This document shows positions 38,301 through 47,331 of a stretch of DNA of 64,000 bases, piece by piece. How positions within the stretch are numbered: position 1 is the stretch's first letter; every line of letters begins with the position of its first letter. The stretch is taken from the NCBI GenBank assembly GCA_963817515.1, contig CAWFPJ010000014.1:124001-188000 (forward strand). The letters are read 5' to 3'. The stretch comes from DATMNI01 sp963817515 (GTDB lineage: Bacteria; Acidobacteriota; Terriglobia; Bryobacterales; Bryobacteraceae). Made by a program: the position numbers and the translations under genes. A model generated the notes under the pieces. The model saw only the letters and a program-made list of their open reading frames with translations, had not been told where the DNA came from and did no database searches.

Positions 38301-40721
38301 CGGTTGGCCGTCTCCTTGGATTTGGTTGCGTTCTGACTGGCGTTTTGAGTAACCAGTGGTTCGCCGCGGCGAGACTGAAATGGAAAACTGCGCACCACTT
38401 CGTAAATCACGCTCTGGAAAGGGTAACCCTGGGCGGCCAGTTTGCGGCTGATCTCATCCACCGTCTTCCGGTCGTATGGTTGGAGCCCTCTTCCCAGCGA
38501 GTAGATCAACATCTTCTCGATGACGCAATGCGCGAACTCGGGGAGTTGGGCCAGCAGCGCGGTACGCATCTCGGACGGCCCATGGAAGGTCTTGCCGTTG
38601 GGCAACGTTCCGCTGGAATCGACTGGGAACTTGCCATCCATGGTGCGCCATTTTCCGATGCCGTCGTAGTTCTCGAGCGCAAATCCCAGCGGGTCCATTT
38701 TGGCGTGGCAAGTGGCGCAGGCAGCGTTGGCGCGATGCTGTCTCCATCTGCTGACGCAGGGAAGAGGCGGTGCCGACCGCGGTTTCGTCCAGCGGCGGGA
38801 CGTCCGCCGGGGGCGGCGGAGGCGGCGTGCCCAGAATATTCTGCAGAATGTATTTCCCGCGGATCACAACCGAAGTTCGCGTGGGGTAACTGGAAACGGT
38901 GAGGACGCTTGCCTGGCTCAAAAGACCGCCGCGCTGGTCGTTAGTCAACTCGACCTGGCGAAACTCCGGTCCTTTCACGCCATCGATTCCGTAGAATTTC
39001 GCGAGGCGCTCGTTGAGGAACGTGTAGCGGGCGTCCAGGAACTCGGCCAGCGGCCGGTTCTCACGCAAGATGTGGTCGAAGAAGAGCCGCGTTTCCGTCT
39101 TCATGGATTCGCGCAGTTCCGGGCCCCAGTAAAGGAAACGGTCCGGGTCGGGCTTGACCACGTCGAGGTTGCGAAGCTCCAGCCACTGGCCGGCGAAGTT
39201 ATCGGCAATGGACACGGACCGCGCGTCGGCCAGCAAGCGCTTCACCTGCGCGTCCAAAACCTCGGGTTCATGGAGTTTGCCGGATTCGCCCAAGCCGAGC
39301 AGTTCGTCATCCGGCATGGAGCGCCAGAGGAAGTAGCTGAGCCGCGAAGCCAGTTCGACATCCGAGATGCGATGGACCTGAGCCGGATCGGTGGGGTGCA
39401 AATCGCGCTCGATACGAAACAGGAAATTCGGCGAAACCAGGATGGCTTCGATGGCTAACTGAAGCCCGTGGTCCAGATCCTGGCCGCCCGCCACGGCCCG
39501 ATTGACGAACTGCACCAATCCCGCTGTCTCGGTTTTGGTAACCGGCCGCCGATAGGCGTGATGGGCCAGCGTAGAGATGATCGTCTCCACACATGCCGGG
39601 GTTTTGGGATCGCAAACCAGAATCTTCTTGCGGCTGGCGCGTTCCACACTGGCAGGGTAGGGCCCCACGAAGGTTATCGAATCCGGGAATTTGTTCTTGG
39701 CCTGTTTGAAATAGTCCTTCTCCGGCAGGGTACTCAAGAAGTCATCGTTCACAAAGCCAACGCGAACGACATGATCGCCTTCGGGAATCACCAGGCGAAA
39801 CTGTTCTTCCGAGAAGGGCTCGAAGTAGACCAGCTTGGATGGCTTGGTTTCGACTGGAATAGACTTGGCGAGCGTTCCATCCACCCACACGTTCATGGTT
39901 ACCGGCTTGGCATCGGCGCCGCGCTGCCCGGGCAGGCCGATGCGGATGTTGTACTCGCCATCGAAATCAAAGTGGTGAACCACTTCGATGGTATCGGCGT
40001 CCAGGCGGCGCCAGGTCCCCGCGGTTTGAGAAGCGCCGGCGGGCGATCCGCTCAGGCTGTTCTTTCCGCTGTAACCGATCTCCATGGGCTTGGGCAATTT
40101 GTTGGTGGCCAGGGCCCGGGCCGCAATTCGTTCCGCGGCAGCCAGGTATTTTTCCATCAACAAAGGCGAGATGGTCAGAACATCCGCAATGTTATCGAAG
40201 CCGTCGCCCGAATCGTCCGTGGGAAAACTGCGGTCGGCCCGAAACTCGATGGCGAGCAGGTCGCGGATGGTGTTGGTGTATTCGTTGCGATTCAGCCGGC
40301 GCGCTGTGACATGCCCGGGATCGGGCTTGATGTTGCGGTCGGCATTCGCGAACTCGCCTTCGACCTGCAGTAAGAGCGCATCGATCTGCGGCTGCGGCGG
40401 GCGGGGGATTCCGGCGGGCGGCATTTCATTCCCACGAATCTTGCGCACGATGATTTCCCATGCCTCGCGATTCTCCGCCACGGAACTCCGTTTTTGAAAG
40501 TTGGCGATGTTGAGGCCGCCCGAGGAAAGCTGGCTGTTATGGCAGGGCGTGCAGGTGCTTGTCAGCAAGGCCGACACATTTTTCTGAAAAGCCGCGTCGC
40601 TTTGGCTGGCCGCCGCGCTGGCCGTCGGGCCTTGCGGAGGAGCCTGCGAATAAGCCGCGACTGTGAGGATCAGCACCGCTGCAGACGCCGCAACCACTAT
40701 GTTGCGCGACTCAAATGGCAT
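38297..40721 (-). pseudogene. Exported DUF1587/1592/1588/1585 heme-c protein, split by a frameshift
   Basis: The main frame (40721-38740) has a signal peptide (IVVAASAAVLILTVAAYSQA) and the heme-c motif CTPCH. It also carries ARRLNRNEYTNTIRDLL (DUF1587), AHHAYRRPVTKTE (DUF1595), SRLSYFLWRSMPDDELL (DUF1592) and RQVELTNDQRGGLLSQASVLTVSSYPTRTSVVIRGKYILQNILGTPPPPPP (DUF1588). It shifts near 38738. The C-terminal DUF1585 part continues in another frame (MDPLGFALENYDGIGKWRT to ETANR, stop at 38297). Removing one base restores HRANAACATCHAKMDPLG with a second CxxCH motif. Restored length is about 807 residues. First gene of the DUF1552 operon. Confidence 0.85.
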
Positions 40722-40786
40722 CCGGGCTTTCCTCCTCTGGCCTTGCTTCTATTTTACTCGAAACACACGTGAATTTGGCAGCGCGC

Positions 40787-41695
40787 TCATGCGCGCGGGT
40801 TCAAGAATGTCCCCCGTTCCAGCTCCTCGAACGCCTCGCGGAGCTGCTGCTGGGTGTTCATGACGATTGGTCCGTACCAGGCAACGGGCTCCTCCAGCGG
40901 CTTGCCCGAAACCAGGAGAAAGCGGATTCCTTCGGCGCCGGCTTGTACCTCCACCTCATCGCCCCGATCGAAGACTACCAGCGAACGATTGTCCGCCTCG
41001 GCTGGAGGCGCCGTCTCCAGCCATCCGACGCCTTCGGTCGGTACAGCCAGAGGAGAGGATGCGTTGCAGAACTTGCCGCCGCCTGCGAACACGTACGCAA
41101 AGGCGTGGCGGGTGGTCTCCACCGGGAGCTTCTTCCGCCGCCCCGGGGGAACGGACACATCAAGATAAACCGGCTCGGCCGCGATTCCATCCACGGGGCC
41201 GGTCTTCCCCCAGAAACTTCCGCACACAATGCGAACGCCGGTGCCGTCGTCGTCCTTGATCTCCGGGATCTCAGCAGCCTTTACCTCCTGGTAGCGCGGC
41301 GCCGTCATTTTGAGGGACGACGGAAGGTTGGCCCATAACTGAAAGCCATGCATGCGTCCCGACTGATCGCCTTTCGGCATCTCCTGATGGATGATGCCGC
41401 TCCCGGCCGTCATCCACTGAACGTCGCCGGCCGCGATAGCGCCGTGGTTGCCCATGCTGTCGCCGTGTTCCACGGTTCCCGCCAGGACATAAGTGATGGT
41501 CTCAATTCCACGGTGGGGGTGCCACGGGAAGCCCGCCAGATAGTCCTCGGGAACGTCGTTGCGGAAGTCATCCAGAAGTAGAAACGGGTCGAAGTCTGAT
41601 GTGTTGCCGAATCCGAAAGCGCGGCGAAGGTGGACGCCGGCGCCTTCCATGGTGGGCTTGGACTTGACGAGTCGCTTAACGGGTCGAAGGGACAT
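40787..41695 (-). CDS. Pirin family protein
   Basis: A 302-residue bicupin protein. The N-terminal cupin has FDPFLLLDDFRNDVPEDYLAGFPWHPHRGIETITYVLAGTVEHGDSMGN with the metal-binding histidines, then VQWMTAGSGIIHQEMP and FQLWANLPSS. The C-terminal cupin is GSFWGKTGP to LVSGKPLEEPVAWYGPIVMNT, as in bacterial pirins. Some members have quercetinase activity, others are regulators; which applies here is unclear. It lies 66 bases upstream of the DUF1592-type gene's start and about 100 bases from the divergent DUF4126 gene. Confidence 0.92.
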   Translation of the reverse strand: MSLRPVKRLVKSKPTMEGAGVHLRRAFGFGNTSDFDPFLLLDDFRNDVPEDYLAGFPWHPHRGIETITYVLAGTVEHGDSMGNHGAIAAGDVQWMTAGSGIIHQEMPKGDQSGRMHGFQLWANLPSSLKMTAPRYQEVKAAEIPEIKDDDGTGVRIVCGSFWGKTGPVDGIAAEPVYLDVSVPPGRRKKLPVETTRHAFAYVFAGGGKFCNASSPLAVPTEGVGWLETAPPAEADNRSLVVFDRGDEVEVQAGAEGIRFLLVSGKPLEEPVAWYGPIVMNTQQQLREAFEELERGTFLNPRA

Positions 41696-41796
41696 ATTTG
41701 GCTCCAGTACCGAGAGTCTATCGTGTTGAATGCCGCGCTGCCAAGACCCAAAAGGATGGCTTAGCCGGTGCCGGGAAGTGATGTAATATTAGACCC

Positions 41797-42264
41797 ATGT
41801 CCACGTACATCCTGGCATTTCTGATTGGCGTGGTTACAGGACTTCGTTCGATGACAACGCCGGCCGCCGTGGGTTGGGCTGCCCGCCTGGGCTGGCTGCA
41901 TTTGGAGAATACCCCGCTGGCTGTTCTGGGGTTCGCCGCTACGCCGTACATTTTGAGTCTGGCTGCCATTGGGGAGCTGATCAATGACAAGCTGCCGAAA
42001 ACACCCAGCCGAAAAGCGCCGGTGCCATTCGCAGTCCGGGTTCTGATGGGGGCGTTGTGCGGAGCTGCCCTCGGTGCACCAGGGCAGGCGCTGATCGGCG
42101 GCCTGCTGGCGGGCGCGCTGGGCGGGGTGGCGGGGACGCTGGGCGGCTATGAGTTTCGGAGCCGGCTGGTCAAGGCCACTGGCGGCAAGGATTTTCCAAT
42201 CGCGCTTCTCGAAGACGCAATTGCAATCTGTGCCGCGTTTTGGATTGTTTCGCGATTTTCCTGA
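41797..42264 (+). CDS. DUF4126 family membrane protein
   Basis: A 155-residue protein, mostly hydrophobic, with helices at ILAFLIGVVTGLRSMTTPAAVGWAARLGWL, LAVLGFAATPYILSLAAIGELINDKLP, GALCGAALGAPGQALIGGLLAGALGGVAGTLGGY and IALLEDAIAICAAFWIVSRF. The TGLRS and ELINDKLP motifs fit DUF4126 proteins, whose function is unknown. The gene is followed by only 3 bases before the PEP-CTERM-like remnant on the other strand. Confidence 0.82.
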   Translation: MSTYILAFLIGVVTGLRSMTTPAAVGWAARLGWLHLENTPLAVLGFAATPYILSLAAIGELINDKLPKTPSRKAPVPFAVRVLMGALCGAALGAPGQALIGGLLAGALGGVAGTLGGYEFRSRLVKATGGKDFPIALLEDAIAICAAFWIVSRFS

Positions 42265-42267
42265 GAC

Positions 42268-42345
42268 CCGGCGTTTGCTCAACCCGGCAGCCGGAAGCAA
42301 TAATCCGCCGCCGATCAGCGCCAGGCTGCCCGGCTCAGGTGCAGA
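42268..42345 (-). pseudogene. Orphan PEP-CTERM-like sorting-signal tail
   Basis: On the minus strand the sequence reads SAPEPGSLALIGGGLLLPAAGLSKRR. This matches the PEP-CTERM exosortase signal: a PEP box, about 18 hydrophobic residues, then a basic cluster. An in-frame stop lies at 42378-42380, only 11 codons before this segment, so no protein precedes the tail. Past the basic cluster the frame stays open and runs antisense through the DUF4126 gene, whereas a real signal would stop within a few residues. It is most likely the leftover end of a lost exported gene. Coincidence cannot be excluded. Confidence 0.5.
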
Positions 42346-42382
42346 GGCATTTCTCCGGATGAGGCCAGAGGCGGCGGATTAT
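42300..42382. repeat. 13-base inverted repeat around the PEP-CTERM remnant
   Basis: Arm 42300-42312 (ATAATCCGCCGCC) and arm 42370-42382 (GGCGGCGGATTAT) are perfect reverse complements, separated by 57 bases. The left arm forms part of the Gly-Gly-Gly-Leu-Leu codons of the PEP-CTERM tail on the minus strand. It may mark a recombination end or be a stem upstream of the DUF6807 gene. Confidence 0.75.
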
Positions 42383-42419
42383 ACTATGTATGCTATTTCA
42401 AAAAGGGAGCATGGTCGCG

Positions 42420-43454
42420 ATGGTTAGGAAGCAGTGCGCCAAGAGGTACGAACGCATGGTGCGGATAGTGGTAGCGATGGGGCTGGCGTCAGCGGCCATG
42501 ACGGCCGCCTCAGTCGAGTTGAAGCGCGGTGAGGACCAGATAGAGGTGACGGTCGGCGGCCATCCGTTCACTACGTACTATTTTCATAAGGACGTGGCAA
42601 AGGCCTTTCTGATGCCGCTGCGGACGCCTTCCGGCGCTGTCGTGTCAAGGCCGTTTCCCGTGTTTAACGACGTATCGATGGCCGACCGCAAACTCCCTGG
42701 CTTTGAGCCGCATCAGCGGCCCTTGTACTTTAACCACGGCGACATTGATGGTGTGGACTTCTGGTCGGAGTCGGTGTTTGAGGGTGCCTCTGCCAGGCCC
42801 GATGCGAAGAAGGCGGCGACCCCGAGACCGGTGCGCGCGCACGGCCACATGACGCTGATGAAACTGGAGGAGACCAAAGACGGTCCCGATTCCGGAACCA
42901 TCCGCGCACGCTTCAGCCTGGAGGATCCGAACAACCGTATCCTGGGTGAAGAGACCCAGACGTACACTTTCCGCGGCGATGAGCGCACGCGCAGCATCGA
43001 CTGCGAGTACGTCTTTACGGCACTTGGAAATCCCATTGTCTTCGGAGACACCAAGGAAGGCACGTTCGCCGTGCGGCTGAACGCAGAACTGAGCACACCG
43101 CACGATCACATGCTCAACTCGCGCGGCGCAGTGGGAGAGCCGGCGATCTGGGGCAAGCCGGCCGACTGGGTGAACTACTCCGGAACCGTATCCGGCAAGA
43201 CGGTGGGCGTGGTCGCATTCGATCATCCCTCCAGCTTCCGTCACCCCACCACCTGGCACGCCCGCGCTTACGGTCTGCTGGCGGCCAACCCCTTCGCCGC
43301 CCGCGAATTCACCAAAGATGACAACCAGGACGGAAGCTGGACCGTGCCCGAGCGAAAAACTATCACCTTCCGCTATCGCGTAGTGCTCTACGACGGAGAG
43401 TTCACCCCCGCTCAACTGGCGGAGATGTATAAACGGTACTCCGCCGAAAAGTAA
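42420..43454 (+). CDS. Exported DUF6807 (PmoA-like) family protein
   Basis: A 344-residue exported protein (signal region RMVRIVVAMGLASAAMTAAS). The body has TVGGHPFTTYYFHKDVAKAFLMPLRTPSGAVVSRPFP, HQRPLYFNHGDIDGVDFWSE, NSRGAVGEPAIWGKPADWVNYSG and FDHPSSFRHPTTWHARAYGLLAANPF. These are features of the DUF6807/PmoA family, common in acidobacteria and planctomycetes next to oxidoreductase genes. The activity is not established. The precise start is uncertain (42390, 42411, 42420 or 42456); the ATG at 42420 gives the best spacing from the AAGGGAG at 42402-42408. A sugar isomerase-like gene follows 27 bases later. Confidence 0.75.
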   Translation: MVRKQCAKRYERMVRIVVAMGLASAAMTAASVELKRGEDQIEVTVGGHPFTTYYFHKDVAKAFLMPLRTPSGAVVSRPFPVFNDVSMADRKLPGFEPHQRPLYFNHGDIDGVDFWSESVFEGASARPDAKKAATPRPVRAHGHMTLMKLEETKDGPDSGTIRARFSLEDPNNRILGEETQTYTFRGDERTRSIDCEYVFTALGNPIVFGDTKEGTFAVRLNAELSTPHDHMLNSRGAVGEPAIWGKPADWVNYSGTVSGKTVGVVAFDHPSSFRHPTTWHARAYGLLAANPFAAREFTKDDNQDGSWTVPERKTITFRYRVVLYDGEFTPAQLAEMYKRYSAEK

Positions 43455-43481
43455 ACCCACTAACCAGAAACAGGAATATAT

Positions 43482-44351
43482 ATGAACAACCTTAATCGAC
43501 GTGGTTTTCTGAGCGCCGCCGCTGTGGCCGCCGGCGCAAGCGCGCTTCCGGGACAGGCCCAGCCGGCTTCTGGCAAGGGCAGCTTTCATCTGGGCTCCGT
43601 CACCTACAACCTGTTCCAGAATTCCGACCTGGAGACCATCATCAAAACCCTGGAGACGACGGGATTTGAGGCGGTGGAACTGCGGACGGGGCACAAGCAT
43701 GGTGTGGAGCCCTCTCTCAACGCGGCGGAGCGAATGCGCATCCGGCGCCGCTTCGAGAGCAGTAAAGTGCGGCTGCTCTCATACGGCACCACTTGCCGCT
43801 TTCAATCTCCCGACCCCGAGGAGCGCAAGAAGCAGCTTGAGATCGCCAAACAATTTGTGGATCTGGCGCACGACACCGGCGCGCTGGGAATCAAGCTTCA
43901 GCCCCTGGGATTTCCACCCGGTGTGGCGCAGGAAAAGTGCATTGCATACTTCGGCGCATCTATGCGTGAGCTGGGCGATTACGGCGCCGGCAAAAAAGTG
44001 GAAATCTGGATGGAAGTCCATGGGAAAGGCACCCAGGATCCGCCGGTGGCTGCCGCGCTGCTGAAGGCGGCGGGACACGAAAATGTGGGCGCCTGCTGGA
44101 ACTGTAACCCGCCCGACGTTCAAAACGGTTCGGTGAAGGAAAGCTTCGCACTATTGGGGCATTGGATCCGCAATGTGCACGTGCACGAGTTGTCGGATGA
44201 GACCTATCCGTTCCGCGAACTCTTCACCTTGCTCCAGCAGTCCGGGTATAACCGGTATACGCTGGCGGAAGTCGCCGAGAGCAAAGAAACGGAGCGCTAC
44301 ATGCACAACTTCAAGACGCTGTGGACCGAACTGAAGCGGTCGTGCGGCTGA
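43482..44351 (+). CDS. Tat-exported sugar phosphate isomerase/epimerase-like TIM-barrel protein
   Basis: A 289-residue AP-endonuclease-2-type TIM-barrel protein of the xylose isomerase-like family. A Tat leader (NLNRRGFLSAAAVAAGASALPGQAQ) exports it. Motifs include VTYNLFQNSDLETIIKTLETTGFEAVELRTGHKHG, DTGALGIKLQPLGFPPG, EIWMEVHGKG, ENVGACWNCNPPD and RNVHVHELSDETYPFRELF, which bear the likely metal-binding Glu, Asp and His. The family includes 2-keto-myo-inositol dehydratases and keto-sugar epimerases. Neighbours suggest a role in carbohydrate oxidation or isomerisation. Confidence 0.82.
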   Translation: MNNLNRRGFLSAAAVAAGASALPGQAQPASGKGSFHLGSVTYNLFQNSDLETIIKTLETTGFEAVELRTGHKHGVEPSLNAAERMRIRRRFESSKVRLLSYGTTCRFQSPDPEERKKQLEIAKQFVDLAHDTGALGIKLQPLGFPPGVAQEKCIAYFGASMRELGDYGAGKKVEIWMEVHGKGTQDPPVAAALLKAAGHENVGACWNCNPPDVQNGSVKESFALLGHWIRNVHVHELSDETYPFRELFTLLQQSGYNRYTLAEVAESKETERYMHNFKTLWTELKRSCG

Positions 44352-44369
44352 TCGCTTTGCCGGTTGCGG

Positions 44370-45668
44370 CTAGACCTTTTCAGGAACCACGAACGGGGCG
44401 CGGTAATTGCGCGTGAACATCTTGTTCGCTTCCGGATCACCCTTGCAGGTCAAGGTATTGGCGTCAAAGTGCAGGGTGCGGCCCAGGCGGTAGGAAATGT
44501 TCGCCAGGTGAATCAGCGTCACTGAGGGAGCGCCCTCTTCCATGGGAGCGTTTAGGTCCGACTGCTTGCGGCTGCGCACAGCCTGGATGAAGTTGGCCCA
44601 GTTATCGCCCATGCCGGTCGCGCTGGGAGCGGGCCCGGGCTGCTGCTCTTTCCCGAGGAAAATCTTGAAGCCGTTCGCCGTGCTGAGGTAGCCCTTCGAT
44701 CCATAGACGACATTGCCGACGGCGCTTGAATCGCTGCGTCCCTGAATGGCGGCTTCCCCATTGGTCATCCAGTGGCGCACTTCGAAAACCAGCATCTTCT
44801 TCTTGCCGCCTTCGTCGAACTCGAAGCTGGCGGTGATGGTGTTCGGCGTTTCCTGGTCATCGTCAAACATGAAGTGACCGCCGATGGCGCTGATCTTGGT
44901 TGGATATTTCACGCCTAGCAGCCAGCGCGCCGCGTCTATCTGATGTACGCCCTGGTTGCCGAGGTCGCCATTACCGTATTCCCAAAACCAGTGAAAGTTG
45001 TAGTGGAAATGATTCTTAGTGAACTCGCGCTTGGGCGCCGGCCCAAGCCACAGGTCATAATGCACCCCGGCAGGCACTGCGGACACCGGAGTGCGCCCAA
45101 TGGTGTCCCGCCACTTGAAGCAGAGTCCGCGAGACATGTACACGTCGCCGATCACGCCATCGCGGATCAGTTTGACGGCTTCCTGCATAGCGGGCGACGA
45201 GCGGCCGTTGGTGCCGTGTTGCACCATGCGATTGTATTTGGCGGCGGCGGCCACCACTTGTTTGGCTTCGAAGATATTGTAGGCGCAAGGCTTCTCGACG
45301 TAAACATCTTTTCCCGCCTGGCACCCCCAGATGGCCTGCAAAGCATGGTTGTGGTTGGGCGTGGCAATAGAGATGGCATCGATCGACTTGTCTTCCAGCA
45401 CTTTCCTCAGGTCCGTGAACCCGGCCGGCCGCTTCTTGGTCAGCTTCTCGGTATCGCTCAAACGCTGTTCGAGCACAGACTCATCCACGTCGCAGATGGC
45501 AGCGATTTCCACGTTGGGCATCTTGGCATAGGCCCTTAAGTGGCTCTGACCCTGGCCGTGAACGCCCACACAGCAGACGCGAACAGTGTCGTTGGGGCTG
45601 GGTAACGCGCTGGCGCTGATTGCGGTGGCGGCGGCCGTGGCAGTTTTCAGGAAATATCTTCGTTCCAT
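44370..45668 (-). CDS. Exported Gfo/Idh/MocA-family oxidoreductase
   Basis: A 432-residue NAD(P)-dependent oxidoreductase with a Tat-type leader (MERRYFLKTATAAATAISASAL). The Rossmann motif is VRVCCVGVHGQGQSHLRAY, a variant of GxGxxG, and the active-site region contains VEKPCAYNIFEAKQVV and GNGDLGNQGVHQIDAARW. This group of exported Gfo/Idh proteins is abundant in acidobacteria and planctomycetes, where they act on sugars such as 3-keto-glycosides. It faces the isomerase-like gene tail-to-tail (18 bases apart) and is divergent from the amidohydrolase at 45763. Confidence 0.88.
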   Translation of the reverse strand: MERRYFLKTATAAATAISASALPSPNDTVRVCCVGVHGQGQSHLRAYAKMPNVEIAAICDVDESVLEQRLSDTEKLTKKRPAGFTDLRKVLEDKSIDAISIATPNHNHALQAIWGCQAGKDVYVEKPCAYNIFEAKQVVAAAAKYNRMVQHGTNGRSSPAMQEAVKLIRDGVIGDVYMSRGLCFKWRDTIGRTPVSAVPAGVHYDLWLGPAPKREFTKNHFHYNFHWFWEYGNGDLGNQGVHQIDAARWLLGVKYPTKISAIGGHFMFDDDQETPNTITASFEFDEGGKKKMLVFEVRHWMTNGEAAIQGRSDSSAVGNVVYGSKGYLSTANGFKIFLGKEQQPGPAPSATGMGDNWANFIQAVRSRKQSDLNAPMEEGAPSVTLIHLANISYRLGRTLHFDANTLTCKGDPEANKMFTRNYRAPFVVPEKV

Positions 45669-45762
45669 TAAAAAGGTTCTCCTTTGGGAGCCTCCCCAAT
45701 CTTACTATGTGTAAGGTGGCCGGAATACAATAAAACAGATTCCAGAACAGAAAGGAAGATCT

Positions 45763-46986
45763 ATGCGAAAGACCCGCACTGCGATGTTCGTAGCGGCGCT
45801 GACAGGGATTGCCGTACTGACTGCGACCCACAGCAGGAGCCAGACGCCTGCTGGAAACAGGCAGGGCAGGGAAGTGCCGCCGCCGACCGGCTGGCAGGCC
45901 AAGCCCGAGTGGGTGGAAACCCGGTACGGCGCGTGGGGAGGACCGGGAGTACCGGCCCTGCCTGGACCGATGGACTCGCTTCTGCTCAAAGACTACGCTT
46001 TCAAAACGTCGGTCGTGGTGCCGGAGACCAACGTTCCCAAAGCCAGGTATCCCGCGATTGACATGCATGCCCACGTCAACGCCAGAAGCGCGGCGGAAGT
46101 GGCGGCATGGGTCAAGACCATGGACGAGGTAGGCATTGAGCTGACGGTGGTCCTGACTGGCGCGACCGGTGCACAGTTCGACCATTTGGTGGAGCTCTAC
46201 CTCAAACCGTATCCCACCCGGTTCCAGCTCTGGTGCGGCGTGACCACCGCGGATTTCGACAAGCCGGATTATCCGGAACGGGCGGCCGCCGAGCTTGAGC
46301 GCTGCTACAAGAAGGGTGCCCGCGGCATTGGTGAACTAAGCGACAAAGGTTGGGGCTATGGCCGCGACACCGGCGCGCCGCGCGATAAGCGCCTGCACCC
46401 GGACGACCCGCGACTGGACCTGTTCTGGAACAAGGCCGCGGAGCTGAAAATGCCGGCCAACATTCACGTGTCCGATCACCCGTCCTCCTGGAAGCCGTTG
46501 GATGTCTATCAAGAGCGTACGCCGGATTACCAGAACTTTAACCAGTTCGGCAAAGACGTGCCTTCGTATCAGGAGCTGATCGACATCCGCGACAAAACGC
46601 TAGCCCGTCATCCGAAGACGACGTTTGTAGCCTGCCACCTGGGCAACCAGGGCAATGACTTGGCCACGCTCGGCAAAGAGTTGGACAAGTACCCTAACCT
46701 GTACCTGGATATCTCGGCCCGAGACTACGAAGTGGGCCGGGCTCCCAGGGCCGCGGTCAAGTTCCTTACCAGGTACCGCAACCGTGTGATGTTCGGCACC
46801 GATATGGGCCGCGAGACCAGAATGTATCAAGCCTGGTGGCGGCTGTTCGAAACGGCAGACGAGAACATGCCGGGACGCGTCTGGTGGCGGTACTACGGGT
46901 TGGAACTCTCGCCGCAGGCTCTGGAATCCCTTTATCGGGGGGTTGCCAGGAAGCTCCTAAACTCAGAGAAGCTATCGGGTATTTGA
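45763..46986 (+). CDS. Exported amidohydrolase-2 family protein
   Basis: A 407-residue TIM-barrel hydrolase with a signal peptide (FVAALTGIAVLTATHSRS). Metal-ligand positions are YPAIDMHAHVNA (HxH), ANIHVSDHPSSW, VACHLGNQGND and VMFGTDMG (Asp). It belongs to the amidohydrolase_2 family (decarboxylases and lactonases). The substrate is unknown; its place after a Gfo/Idh oxidoreductase suggests a lactone or organic acid step. The upstream sequence has an AAGGAAG ribosome-binding site. It is followed by about 345 bases of repeat-containing spacer. Confidence 0.83.
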   Translation: MRKTRTAMFVAALTGIAVLTATHSRSQTPAGNRQGREVPPPTGWQAKPEWVETRYGAWGGPGVPALPGPMDSLLLKDYAFKTSVVVPETNVPKARYPAIDMHAHVNARSAAEVAAWVKTMDEVGIELTVVLTGATGAQFDHLVELYLKPYPTRFQLWCGVTTADFDKPDYPERAAAELERCYKKGARGIGELSDKGWGYGRDTGAPRDKRLHPDDPRLDLFWNKAAELKMPANIHVSDHPSSWKPLDVYQERTPDYQNFNQFGKDVPSYQELIDIRDKTLARHPKTTFVACHLGNQGNDLATLGKELDKYPNLYLDISARDYEVGRAPRAAVKFLTRYRNRVMFGTDMGRETRMYQAWWRLFETADENMPGRVWWRYYGLELSPQALESLYRGVARKLLNSEKLSGI

Positions 46987-47014
46987 AGCTGAGTCTACGT
47001 ACTTAGGCTTCGAT

Positions 47015-47143
47015 TAACCGCAGAGACGCAGAGACGCGGAGTAAAGCGCAGAGGGCTAAGACGAAGTGGCAAGCCCGAAACTGGCAGTTCGGGTTTGACT
47101 TCTTCCTCTGCGCTTGTCTCCGCGCCTCTGCGTCTCTGCGGTT
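47015..47143. repeat. Large imperfect palindrome (CCGCAGAGACGCAGAG family)
   Basis: The left arm (47015-47054) and right arm (47105-47143) are nearly exact reverse complements over about 39 bases, with three mismatches. An inner hairpin (CCCGAA/TTCGGG) lies between them. The outer flanks also share GAAGCTGA/TCAGCTTC and AGGCTTC in inverted arrangement. The arms share CGCAGAGACGCAGAG with the repeat at 14250-14337. The whole 46987-47331 spacer holds nothing else apart from the receptor promoter. Confidence 0.85.
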
Positions 47144-47229
47144 GCGTCAGCTTCAGTACCTGGAAGCCTGAGATCCCAAATGGAAATCCTGCTTGCGGCA
47201 AAAAACGAGCCTTGTTTACAGGAAAGTCC

Positions 47230-47257
47230 TTGTGTTTTGCGCGAGAGGAGATATAAA
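47230..47257 (+). promoter_or_regulatory. Candidate housekeeping promoter of the Oar-like receptor gene
   Basis: A -35-like TTGTGT (47230-47235) and a -10-like TATAAA (47252-47257) are separated by 16 bases, within an AT-rich stretch. The receptor ATG is at 47332, preceded by a strong AGGAGGT ribosome-binding site at 47322-47328. This leaves a leader of about 70 bases. Confidence 0.45.
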
Positions 47258-47331
47258 ATTCTCAATAATCAACACTTCATTCAGGGAGTGCGAAAACTTG
47301 AGGATACGACTGTGAGGAGTTAGGAGGTGCT

